In this document: positions 21,701-33,245 of the stretch, piece after piece
Layout: each line of letters opens with the position of its first letter
Position numbering within the stretch: position 1 is the first letter of the stretch
Origin: CAJBLF01 sp964613015
GTDB lineage: Bacteria > Patescibacteriota > Gracilibacteria > Absconditabacterales > Absconditicoccaceae
DNA length: 41,733 nucleotides
Direction: 5' to 3'
NCBI GenBank assembly: GCA_964613015.1
Contig: CAZTFP010000015.1
Location: 1 to 41,733 of the forward strand
Notes under the pieces: generated by a model
What the model was told of the DNA's origin: nothing
The model's input: the letters and a program-made list of their open reading frames with translations, nothing else
The model's database searches: none
Program-made: the position numbers and the translations under genes

Positions 21701-24700
21701 GTGTGGGCACAAATCAACCAAGTACAGAAAGTTTATGATCAAGCATGGTAGCTGCTGCTGGCCAATGAACATGTAATAATCCACCAAAGATAGGAAACAC
21801 GATAGTATTTGCAGGAGATTCTTCACAAGAAAGTAGTGTAAATACAGCAAGTTCACCACTATATCTTGCTACAGCAAATGTGCCTATATTGGGGACGACA
21901 CCTATATATGCATGATCTTCAGAAAACACTCCTTCATATTCGTCAGCTATTCCACAAGGAAATTTTGGAGGAATCATCCAAATGGACCAGGATCCAATAA
22001 AAGTATCAGCAAGCCAAGATTCAAGAAGTTACGATGGATATGTTCTGAAAAAATGAGAAACTATCAACCTCAAAATAGTAGGAGCAAAAACCAAAGGATT
22101 AGTAAAATGTATGGTACAGACATGGATGACAAATCAGATACAATATATTCAAAACAATCTGACCAAAATGACTATTCAAATTGATCTTCCCGATGTGAGT
22201 ACGGTATTTCAATGATTTGATAAAATAGGAAACTTAGAAAAAACATATCAAGATATCAATGCAGCAGACACATCAGCGGGATATATCCAAAACCCAAGCA
22301 CAACAGGAGGGACACTGGCAACAATAAAATCATATACTTCCAAAAAATATATAAATAGTCTTTCTCAAAAGATTGGAAACAATCCATTTGAAGCTATACA
22401 ACAATTATTTAAAGAAGTACCACTGATAAATATAGATACCAAAGATCTCAATATAAAAATTCCAGCACTTACAAGTGATGATATTATTAAATATGTAAGT
22501 TATCTCAAAATACGAGAAGCAAAAAATAGCCAGATACTTGAAAATTGGACAAGTTTGATCAATCAAACGCTAGCACTCTGTGGGACGACAGACAAAGCAG
22601 AAGCACAAGACATGAAAGCAAAATTGGAGACAGAAAAAGCAGCAAGTACGTATAATAGTTTAGGTTCGTGAGAAAAAAAACGAATAGATGTGCAGATAAA
22701 CCAAATGAATTCTATTATCGCGTTACCAGTAAATTCAACAGGAGCAAAAACACGGAAAGAAATGGGAGCAGATGTAAAAAATATACGAATAAATGCAAAA
22801 AATACGGCGACAAAAATAGGAACATTACCGTATCGAAAAGTAATACAGATAAAACTTCAAGCACGAAAAGTAGGATCAGGAGTATGAATAATACCATTTT
22901 GAAAAGCAGAACAAGCAAGATTAAATGCTATAAATGGGATAACAAGCAATCTAGAAAAATGTAGTGGCTTAGCGGGATCTATGGGAGATTTTATGACATT
23001 TCAAGAAAACACTGCAGGACTCATTAACTCAGTAAAACAGAATATCAACGTACTCGAAAAATATAAGGAATTTCCTAGTCAGCTGTATCAGTGGACACAT
23101 CTTACGGATAGATATCTCACGGAAATTTCGTCACTACTGTCAAATTTTGTAGGAGGAATAAATAGTTTTTTGAGTGTCAACGCTACAAGATTTTCACAAT
23201 ATGTAGACGCAATCACCTTGATAATATGAGCCATAAAGACATGGCAAGCTATTATAGATTTTTCAGTCAATCGATCAGAAAGATGTAGTAAGTGTAGCAA
23301 TGATAATTATGGTTCATTCTCCTGTAGTCTTTCGTTCCTCTGTCCAAAACTACCAATATTCCCGATCCCAGCATTTAAGATACCAAATATTTATATGGAT
23401 ATTTCTCATATAGAATTAGGGATGAATATCGTGCTGCCAAAGATAAATTTTGTACCAATCAAAATACCGCTACCACAATTGCCTGATTTACCAGAACCGC
23501 CAGCAATAGATGTAGATTGGAATATAAATCTCAATATGAATCTGTTTAAAGGTATGTCATTACCTACGATTCCTGTGATACCAGAACCACCGACATTACC
23601 AGAACCACCATCATTTATTCCAAGTATCAAGATGGATCTTCCGGTATTGCCACCAGCACCAAAGATTCCAAAAATATTACCAGAAATAAATGCGATACTC
23701 AAAGTAGCAGATTTTATAGGCAAAATATTCTGTATCGTGAAATGAGGCATAGGACTTGTGGGAGAAAAATGAGTAAAAGGGAAGATTGAACAGTTAACGC
23801 AAAGGACGTGGAATGTTCCAGTTTTTGATTATTTCAATCTGACAACAAACTTCAAAAGCCCACCACTTCAATGATTTGACTACAAACTCGATGCATATAC
23901 TACACTTAAATTCAATTTTGACGGAGTATATGATGTATTTAATAGTATTGCAAGTGTAACAAACAATTTTGTTTCCAAACAAATAGAAGCTCCTATCCAA
24001 AAAACAGTGAATCAAATAACCAACTGACTAAACAACAATCCAATAATGAGCTGACTAAACAATATAGGAAATTTTAATCAGAACATCAACATCAACGTCA
24101 ATGGCTACAATACACAGACAGGAGGAATCACAGGAATGATTGATTATAAAGTAGCATATATTGAACTTACACAATGACTTACTCAATTCAAAAATAGTAC
24201 AACTACGGACAAAAAAATGAGTGATAGAGTCAAAACAATCCTGGCGACAGTAGAAAACAAATCGACAGTTTTACCGGCTACAGATCAAATACAGCAAGTA
24301 GAAAAAGATGCACAAAGTATTATCAATGGCAAAATCCAGGAAAATAAACAACTCCAAAAAGAAATCTGAGATTATAATACATTTATCAAAAAAATAGAAA
24401 ACAATCAAACGGTATTGGTAGATGATACAACCATGTCGGTAAGTCTCAAAACACCATTATTAACGATTGATTCACCGACCAAAAACATATTACAGACACA
24501 AGAAGATCCGACGAAAACATATCTAGATCTCAACAAAAGGATGGTACAAGGATATCTTGATGCAGTAAATAATGATGGTGCAGAAAAACTCAACATGTCT
24601 CCGATAACATATAAAAAATCCAAAACATATCTAGAAACCACCAAAGAAAAGATTGATACTGCCCTACTTGCATATACAGACACACCAGTATTGGCACAAG

Positions 24701-26685
24701 GGCAATGAGCATGTACCAACTGTTCAAACACCGAGACAAACTATAGCACAGATATTTCATCATATGTACAAGGCGTATTTGTTGAGTCTTATAGTGGAAA
24801 TCAAAATACCAGTGGAAGTGTAAAAAACATGGTAAATACAGTAAGCTCAAGTGTACAACTACAAGGTGTACAACAGACATACACTACGAATACTGATCTC
24901 AACAACGATAAATTACCAGACATTTTGATGTACGATGCCAATAGTATATATATCAAATACGCAAAACAAACATCAGAAAACTTTTCGAAATGAGGCAATG
25001 CATTGACGACATATTACAATAAATTTTATAGTTATGAAAACGAACATCCATCAACACGAATCAATCCACAACAACGATATATCAAGTCATTGAATCAAAT
25101 GGGAAACAATAGTGATGCATACGGATATATGACCATCAATGACATAACTATTAAAGTAGTAGACAAAAACAAAGAACCAAAAAACTTCAAGACTGACGGA
25201 CAAACATTCGATAATCTGGAACTTTCACGACAAAATAGTGATACATTATGAGAACATGTAGATGGATATATTATCAAGGTAAGTACAAAAATAGATGATA
25301 AAGATACGCCAAGTAGTTTCCGAGACATACTAGGAATCGGAGAAAAACCAAAATATATTGTAGTGCTACCACAAGACACCGACTATACAGGGGCAATGAT
25401 AACCATAGATCAGAACCTAGTAAAAAAGCGTATCACTAGTCAATTGTGAAACAGTATTTTATCAGTAGAACAGTATGACCCAGCTCAAACGAACATAAGT
25501 CTCACATTGAAAAACTTACCAAGAAAATGGTTGTATACAAGCTTAGCGACACTGACAAATACCTCTAATACACTGACCAGTAATCAACAAAAATCATTAG
25601 CACTCTACACAAAGACATCTCCACGGTCCAATCAAACAGTAGCAGGAATGCAAAATCTATGAGACATGACAGCACCTGTGGGTGACGTAGTATTGTGGAG
25701 AAATATAACTAATGAAGCAATAAGTACAGGACTGACTCATGAATGATATATCAACACCAATTATACACTCAAATCAGTATGGACAGACAACGTGGTAGTT
25801 GCAAAAATGATTATCCAAAAAGATGGAAAAACAATTCTTGAAAAAAATAATACATCTCAAACAGGGACAATCGATTTATCATGACTTTTCTTTACCTGAG
25901 CCACCCAACAAGATTTTGATTTTATCGCTATCGATCAAAACAATAATATCACAAAAGAAAGAGTTACCGTACAAATAAGTATTCCAGATATCCAAGTGAT
26001 AGATGTCAAAAAAAGTGGAGACACAACGGCAGACATCATAGCGAAGATCAGTAACGATTTAGATGAATGAACGATTATATTCCAGAGATTGAGAAATGGT
26101 ATACGAAAAAACATTGAAGGAACAAATCAAAACGCATACAGTGGATTTAGTCTTTCACCCAAACAAACAATCATCACGGGAGGAATATTTACTATGGGAA
26201 ATGATATTGGAATGTATGATACCCAGGGCAATGAAATAGCTACCATAAATCCGAAAACAGGAGAAATTAAAATCAGTAAATGATATGAAAACACAGTAAA
26301 AATACATCTAAGCTTAAGTACACATATTCCTGTAGTAGAACTCAGAGACATAACGAGAAACATTACCTTGTTCCAAATAGTATTGCCTATAGAAGCCATC
26401 ACAAGTATAGAAATGAACCAAGGCGAACCAAATTATCAGGAATTACACCTCACAGATGGACAATTTGGTAACTTCAATGGTGGCTATTGTATCAAAAACA
26501 ACAAAGATGATTGTATCCTATATACAAACAGTGTATGAGCAATATATATTCCATGAATATATGCAAGTTCATTAGGAGGAGAATATATGTTTGATACAAC
26601 AGGTCAGAAAGCAGAGTTTATATTCAAAGATCAATCAAACTCAGCAATCACAACACTTACATTACAAATCAAAGCAAGTAAATAA
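12724..26685 (+). CDS. Giant exported surface protein (4,653 residues) with Ig-like and FG-GAP-like repeats
   Basis: One frame runs from ATG 12724 (two TAG codons lie just upstream) to TAA 26683-26685 without any TAA or TAG, with about 90 TGA codons read as glycine. A cytoplasmic-looking basic N-terminus is followed by a hydrophobic signal anchor at residues 63-79 and a possible cleavage at VYAAET. Residues 95-260 form a globular domain around TILIGDVPLPVV. Residues 1600-1950 carry bacterial Ig-like (Big/invasin-type) units. Residues 2296-2420 hold three FG-GAP-like calcium loops (DFNNDGLKD, DVDGNGYDD, DMDKDGKLD), with a fourth at about 4057 (DLNNDKLPD). Residues 3577-3656 are rich in LP and EPP. 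Paired cysteines are scattered. No C-terminal membrane anchor is seen. I infer a giant adhesin or contact protein, function unproven. Confidence 0.9.
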
Positions 26686-26715
26686 TGTGCACTATATTTA
26701 TCATTACACAAGCAG

Positions 26716-27579
26716 ATGAAGAAATATATAGGAGTAATAATCATTACGAGCATAGCCACGATAGGTGGTGTATTTGCCAATGATTTTGGTAATGATTGTA
26801 ATATTGTACAAGGTTCTGGTATTGATAATACAGTGAATGTATATGGAACTACTAAATATATAGATGTACTACCCACAACGGGATTCAAACAAGCACTGAT
26901 CAATCTCAAGTCATATTGCTGTACAAGACCAAATTTTATGGATTGTCCCGATAAAAGTAATGTACCCACAGCATATTATCCCCAAAGTGAAAATCTTTTC
27001 ATTCAGCTTTTCGATGTTGCTATGAGGAGATTAGACGGAATAACATGACTCGCATACAACATAAGCCCAGATCCTACAGCACTTGAACGAAGGACAAAAA
27101 TTACTGCAATAGCAAATAGTGCAACAGGCACACAAGCAAAAACCATAGAAGATATGTATGCACAATATTGGACATGACACAAATATGCAGAAGAATACGG
27201 AAATATAGACACTATCATAAAGGGATATAATAAAAATATTGCGACAGTATCATTAAAAGATAAATATAGCACTCTTTGTCGATTAATCAGAGATATCTAT
27301 TCAGGAGCAGCAAAGACTCAAGTAACAGTAAGGGATGATGTAATGTTAAGCAATTGTAATAAAAAAGTTATAGAAAGAGAAGATAGAGAAGTAGGGTATA
27401 TCAAGATACTTATGGTACAAAAATCAAATCAATTACTCGACGAAACAATGAAAGCATACACCAAAACATATTTTGTCCAAGAGAAACTGATGGCATTATG
27501 GAATTTAATTGTTAAAGTAAAAGATATATTCCAAACAGTAGTTCAACAAGCTCCTGCATCCAAAACATGTAGTAAGTAA
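26716..27579 (+). CDS. Exported Cys-containing protein of unknown function
   Basis: The 287-residue protein starts at ATG 26716, 30 bases after the giant gene, with a signal peptide (GVIIITSIATIGGVFAND). The mature part has about eight cysteines (DCNIVQ, YCCTRP, DCPDKS, LCRLIR, NCNKK, TCSK), suggesting disulfides outside the membrane. It is otherwise helical, with a long amphipathic C-terminal helix region (residues 215-280) that could form a coiled coil. Only two TGA codons occur. The tight spacing to the giant gene and the same export route suggest it works with it. No family recognised. Confidence 0.8.
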
Positions 27580-27617
27580 TCCAAAAAATAGTATTTTATT
27601 CTTTATGGTACACGCAA

Positions 27618-28091
27618 ATGAAAAAGATTATCTTGGGAAGTATTTTATTCTGACTACTTATAATTCCGATACATTCTTTTGCGCAACAGGCATCCAATGA
27701 TTTCGAAATTATTCCCAAAGCATCAAGTGGTGGTGCAGTGACAAAAGCCGTAGACGCAGTAGGACAAACTGGAGGGAGTGTCCGAGATACGTACAACAAA
27801 CAAGCAGTAGCACTTTCATGAAGTGTAGGAGATCAGATAGCATCAGGTATTATGACCCGAGACACTTTATTAGAATATATTGTATATTTAGTAAGATTTC
27901 TTTCTCAAATAGGGATATTTATAGGAGTCATTATGATTATCTATGCAGGATATCTCTATGCAAGTAGTATTTTCAGTCCATCGAATATGTCAAAAGGAAA
28001 ATCAGCCATAACAAATGCCATCATAGGTGTTTTGGTTATAGCATTTTCTTATGCAATTATGAAATTATTGACGAGCGCTTTCTTATCATAA
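27618..28091 (+). CDS. T4SS pilin-like (VirB2/TrbC-type) membrane protein
   Basis: This 157-residue protein starts at ATG 27618 with a signal peptide (ILGSILFGLLIIPIHSFAQ). After a 60-residue soluble stretch come two hydrophobic helices, GIFIGVIMIIYAGYLYASS and NAIIGVLVIAFSYAIMKLL, joined by a short basic loop (NMSKGKSAIT). This I/Y-AGYLYA...KGK...NAIIG layout is the one typical of CPR type IV secretion pilins. A larger relative with a Cys-rich insert lies at 1718-2362. Placement directly behind the giant gene hints at a shared surface apparatus. Two TGA codons read as glycine. Confidence 0.82.
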
Positions 28092-28124
28092 GACATGATT
28101 TTCTTTAACGATATATTCATACAT

Positions 28125-28523
28125 ATGAGAAAAAAAATATATATAACTTCCACACTAAAATCAGAATGGAATCGTACGTTTAATTCATTGCTTTGTAATA
28201 AACTAGAAAAAATAGGTATTACCTGTCATCTTCCACAAAGAGATACCAAACAAGATGGGACAGATCTAGATAAATTTTCTCAAAACATAGAAGGCATAAA
28301 AAATTCTGATCAAATACTTGCCGTAGGTATGAACGAATCTATTAATTGGTGATTAGAAGTAGGATACGGATTTGGTTCTGAGAAAAAAATAATTTTATTG
28401 ACAAACAAAGAACATAGTATTCCTATAATGTCGTTGGAAATGTATTATAAAATTTTGAGAGTTGATAACCTAGATGATATGGATGAATACATAGATGATC
28501 TAGTACGTATTATTAGAGAATAA
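28125..28523 (+). CDS. Nucleoside 2-deoxyribosyltransferase-like protein
   Basis: The 132-residue protein begins MRKKIYITSTLKSEW at ATG 28125. An in-frame ATG at 28095 would add ten residues but starts four bases after the upstream stop. Features of the family are the first strand KKIYITSTLK, LPQRDTKQ in the substrate loop, IKNSDQILAVG, and WGLEVGYGFGSEKKI with the conserved glycine-rich turn (one glycine is TGA). These enzymes exchange bases on deoxyribonucleosides and serve nucleoside salvage, which suits a host-dependent cell. Some relatives instead bind signalling nucleotides. Stop TAA 28521-28523, convergent with the next gene 27 bases away. Confidence 0.85.
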
Positions 28524-28550
28524 GTAAGATTTTCATAATACAAGAAAAAA

Positions 28551-30614
28551 CTATTTAGAGTTTTGTATTTTCGTCTTGAGTTCAAGACTCATTTTACTCA
28601 TATCAAGCAAAGCATCACTGAGATTTTGTAAAAATATTTGATTGTTTTTGAGAAATTCAATCATGTTTTGTACAAATATAATATGAGTATTTTGAGCATA
28701 TGTAGTAAGTACAGCAGAGATAGCATCACTAGAAAGTTTTGCTTCCTGAGATTTAGCAACCGCAGCAGTGACATCAGCGATATTTTGATCAATATCAGCG
28801 AGAGATGTTGTAGGAAGTAAACCAGCATCATTAAGAACATTCCCAGAACCAAGAATATATTTATTATAATCATCAGCTGTAGGTGCACTCGTATTCATAT
28901 CCAAGACACCAATATTGAGATCGGTATTTGCTTGAGCCTGTTCTTGAAGTTTTACCGTAGTGGCTTTTTGAGAAAAAACAGGTTTAAATCACACTTGAAG
29001 TTTGAAAGCAAAAGTATCAGCAAAATTGATTTTTATATTTCCATCGAGAAACTCTTTTGTTTTGGAATATTTTGTTGTCTTACCACTATCTTTTAATCAT
29101 TGTAAGGTATCAGATATCTCTTGAAAAATAGCTTGGATACTAAAAACAGTTTTTCATGGATTGAGGATTGGCATCTGCACAGGAACCTTACAAAATTTGA
29201 TACTAAACATATTCTCCATTTTTTCCCATCATTTACCATTGGGTCCAGCTATCAAAAAGCAGGTACAATCAGATACACAGAGAACTTTATCTTGTAGTCA
29301 TAAGCCATCACATTTTTGAATACACGATTTAGCACAAGATAATTGGCATTGAGCTTGTTTATCAAGAGAGAGACCGTTACAGGCATATTCACAAGTACCT
29401 GGAGGAGCATCACCAAATGCTTTTTCAGCATAAGCATTGGCAATAGCATCAGAATATCAAGAATCTGAAGTACTTCATCATGATGGCAATGGATTATTTG
29501 TAGTAAATTGTGTCAATAGATTAGTATTGATAACATCATCAATGTTGGCATTAGCTATGAAATTACTGATACCAGAGAGATATTCTTCTGGAGTCATCAG
29601 AGGAGTTTGTTGTTCAACAGAAGGAGGTGGGGTATTTGACGTAAGACACTGATTTCAGAAAAGCAAAGCTACTGCAGCAGGACTAGATGATAAAGTAGGA
29701 TTGGTAGTTTCAATAAATTTTTGTACTTCTTTATCAGCAAGAACCGAAGCATTGGTTACAGAAGATGGTGATGCCGATGAAGAAGAAGTGGTTGTTGTTG
29801 TTGTTCATCATACACCAGAAAAGTTTTCTCATGACGATAAAGGACTAGACGTACCAGTAGGTCATCAGGTAGTAGTAGCAGTTGATCATCACCCTCAAAG
29901 TTGATAAGCATTTGGAGAAGACGAAGAAGAAGCATCACCATTAGAACCAGTTGGTGATTTTGGCAATCTATAAAACAAAACTTGTGGACTATCAGTAAAG
30001 GTATCAAACAATATTTTTCCTACCTGATTGATATCATATAAAAGATCAAAATCACTATCATCCAATGTTCCATTCCAAAAAAGATCAGATCAGAAATTAC
30101 TTTTATTGAGTGTAGACATAGTATAACTATTACTATAGACATCATAATATATTTTATTTATTTGATTATTGAGATTCTGTAGATCCGTATCCGTAGGGTT
30201 GGTTATTTTGCTACAAACAAAAAATTTAGCACGACTTTTATCAATATCAGATTTTGTAGGTTGAGTAGTTCATGGAGGTAAAATCAGATCAAAAGTATTT
30301 TTGAAAGAAAAATTTGAAGAATAAAGAATGTTTATAAAATCAACATTTTTTAAAGAACTACAGGTAGTAAAATAGGACTGGAGCTGATCAAGAGAAGTTG
30401 TTGTAGCAACCACTTCTTTATCTTTCACAACTTTCAATGCCTTGAAATACAGATTACTGATAGTAGATGTTCATTTAAAAAGCGAATCGATTCATGCAGA
30501 TTGGTCAGTAGATTGAGAAAATGCCTGAGACAAATCAATAGCAAAAACAGAAGAACAAGTTCCGATAAGCAATATACACAGTGTTAGATATGTTCTATTA
30601 CGGTTTTTGAACAT
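28551..30614 (-). CDS. Large exported protein with Ser/Thr/Gly-rich linker and Cys-rich motif
   Basis: The 687-residue protein runs from the ATG complementary to 30612-30614 to TAG 28551-28553. A signal peptide (TLCILLIGTCSSVFA) opens it. Residues 30-215 look globular. Residues 220-285 are low complexity, rich in Ser, Thr and TGA-coded Gly (GGPTGTSSPLSSG). Residues 405-455 form a dense cysteine cluster (CEYACNGLS, CQLSCAKSCIQKC, CVSDCTCF). The C-terminal 200 residues are helical, with coiled-coil potential (QNLSDALLDMSKMSLELK). Its start overlaps the end of the upstream gene by 17 bases, so translation is probably coupled. It is last in a four-gene minus-strand operon. No family recognised. 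Confidence 0.85.
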
Positions 30615-31722
30615 GACTGAATTTACCAGGTAAACTATATATAGGAGTTACTATGTGAGCTAATGTTTCTCAAAAACCATTCAAATCTTCTTGGTACATA
30701 GAGAATCACACATGGAAAGGGAAAGCAACATAAATATCACGCATCATTCTTAAACTCAGGGACAAAGCATCCTTAGACCACATATATTGGGTAGAAAATG
30801 TTTTCAAAATAGTAGAGTAATCATTCATATAGGTGTTGTCTGCCAGAAGCACTGGATAAGCTTGAAGCATAGAAAGATAATATCACATAAACAAACGATA
30901 ATAGAAAAGTTCATTATAGACAAGATTTACAAAAGAAGACAAACTTGCTCATTGGTCTCCATAAAGCCCACAATAAAAGACATCTCCAGTAATGGTCACC
31001 GCAGGACAAGAAACAGTTTTTGCTTTACTTGCGGAAAGCGCTAAAATACCACTAGCATTGAGAATAGTGACATCACTGAGAACCTTACTGACATTTTTCA
31101 TATAGGACTTCATCATTTGACATGTTTTAGGATAACGAGGATCTGTACATAATTGTACACCATCAAAATATCCTGAAGAATAGAGATTAATCTGATTGAT
31201 CATTTTTTGTTCATCACTAGAAATATTTGCGATCATACCATACACATTTGGTTGCTTCATATTTATATAATCATTAATGATAGCATTGAATAGTTTTGGG
31301 ATATTTACAGAAAGATCACAATCATTATCAAAAGCAGTAGTATCACAAAGATCAGTTTGATAATTATCAGTAGAGACAATATCCTGGAATCATAGTTGCA
31401 CAAAACCAGTACGTTTGAAATAACTTTGTTCTTGAGAGGTAAAATAAGGAGAACCGGTACGTATATTTCTACAAAGCAAATGGACAAAAACAGATTGCTG
31501 AGCATTGTAAACGAAATAATTTCCTGTAAAAGCTGTAGATTGTAGTACCTGAGTACAATAATTAGATATCAAATTTATTATTTTATTATTTTGTGGTTGA
31601 TCTGTAGGAAACTGTAAATCACTAGCAGAAAAAATAGCAAATGTTCTGATAGAAGAAAACAAGAGACAAGCAACTCAAGTCACAAAGAGAAGTATTTTCC
31701 ATTGGTTTTTTCTACCAATCAT
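30598..31722 (-). CDS. Exported protein of unknown function
   Basis: A 374-residue frame runs from the ATG complementary to 31720-31722 to TAA 30598-30600. The N-terminus is a signal peptide (ILLFVTGVACLLFSSIRTFA). The mature part is rich in Tyr, Asn and Ser, with several Cys (YCTQVL, LCRNIR, LCTDPRYPKTC, SCPAVT, YCGLYG) likely paired outside the cell. No membrane helix follows. Only a few TGA codons are used. Spacing to its neighbours (27 bases upstream, 17-base overlap downstream) puts it in the operon. It does not match any family I recognise. Confidence 0.82.
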
Positions 31723-31749
31723 ATAAAGACAATGAATAAAATAAAAAGA

Positions 31750-33180
31750 TTATCGACATGATCATCATCCACCACATTGAAGTTCACACGAAGCTCACAA
31801 TGTAGAAACAAGACTACTTTGTTTATCTTTGTTGCCTATAATATCGTTTTTTATCACAGAAATTTGCTTGCCAAGAACCGCAAATGCAGGAGTAATATCT
31901 TTTACTTCTGACATACCGACAAGATCCAAATCTGTTTGCTGACTAGCAAAAACATCATACACGTAGGAGTCGATAGATTTACTAATATCAGTTGTGGCAA
32001 AAGTATCAGGGGGTGAATCTGGTAATGTAGGAATAGCTTGGGTAGTACCCTTGAGATCTTTGGGAAAAGTTCGAAACGCAGTGACATCACTTACGACACC
32101 AGCGACTTGCTGACCAACTGCAACTCAAGACTTTTTAATACCAGCCCAAGACTTTTTCAAAGAATCAGCAAACGTTCATTTACTGACTTGCGTACTACCA
32201 TACATTGATCTGAGAAGATCATTTTCTCTTGCTTTATATGCATCATCTTGTGTACTTGGAGAAAATATTTGTCAGAGTCTAGTGACCGCATCGTTAAATG
32301 TTTTTTTGGTATCTGATGATCATAAACTGAGACTTTTTCGCATTTTACTCCGACCCTCTTTAAGTTTTTTCAATTCAGAACTACAGATAGCACTTGGTCA
32401 TCTAGCACAATTATAATCACGTTGCACCGTCGCTATAGCACCAGTAGTAAATCCAATAAATATACCTTTATCAGAACCTCATCTTGTCATAGAATCAAAT
32501 CCAGAAGTAGCGCCAAAGTATAAAAAGCTTTTTGCAGAAGACAGTACTTGAGTAAGTAAAGAAGTGACATTATTGTAGGACACACCAGGATTTAATTTGG
32601 AAGAAGGAATCAATAATCATTTATCGATATATTTTTGGATGATAGCTTGCATAATGGTGCGATTTTCTGGAATGATTTGTTCATACCATCAGCCTCACAA
32701 TCCAAGTTCATATTTTTTATCATTTACCTGAGATTCTAGTTGTTCTATAAGTTTATTATCTCTGAGAAATACTTGATTCTTGGCCAACAAAACAACTCAT
32801 CATATCATATCTTTGAGACCAGCAAAATTGACGGGAGAAGAAAAAATAGCAGTACTAGCCAAACCAAATTTGAGTTTATTCACAACATTTCTAGCTACTG
32901 TACCGAGAACTGTTTTCTTAGGAGCAGTAAATACGGTTCATTTGAATCGATTAGGATTGACATACTGACCAAGATACGTTCATTCTGGACCAATAGTTTT
33001 GATAGCATTGCTCATTTCTCTGACAAAATCCATCAAAAAAGTAAATTGTTCTGGTGCAGTTCCACAAATAGAAGATTGTGTTGCACAATATGCAGTATCA
33101 TCAGTTTTAGCAAAAGAAAAATTACTCACACAAGTGATCACTACACATACTAGAATATATGGAGCAATAATTCTCTTCAT
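31750..33180 (-). CDS. Exported protein of unknown function with Cys-Gly C-terminus
   Basis: The 476-residue protein starts at the ATG complementary to 33178-33180 (MKRIIAPYILVCVVITCVS). Possible upstream starts are only TTG codons. A signal peptide ends near FSFAKT. The mature protein has a Cys pair near the start (YCATQSSICG), hydrophobic but not clearly membrane-spanning stretches in the middle (GVVLLAK, IFIGFTTGAIATV), lysine-rich helices, and a distinctive end, CELQCGGGGSCR, where four glycines sit between cysteines. About fifteen TGA codons read as glycine. It is the second gene of the minus-strand operon. No family recognised. Confidence 0.82.
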
Positions 33181-33245
33181 CAAGAACAAATAAAATAAAG
33201 AATATATTTTTTTACTTTATGCTTTTAGCTTTAAGCTTTGAGCTA

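Noticed and set aside
12724..26685. A string of many small genes or a large pseudogene
   Set aside because: All open pieces lie in one single frame, the only interruptions are TGA codons, and there is no TAA or TAG in 4,653 codons. That is not expected by chance in AT-rich DNA.
29252..30007. Leucine- or valine-rich open frames on both strands
   Set aside because: They arise from the Ser/Thr/Gly-rich linker of the 28551-30614 gene read in other frames.
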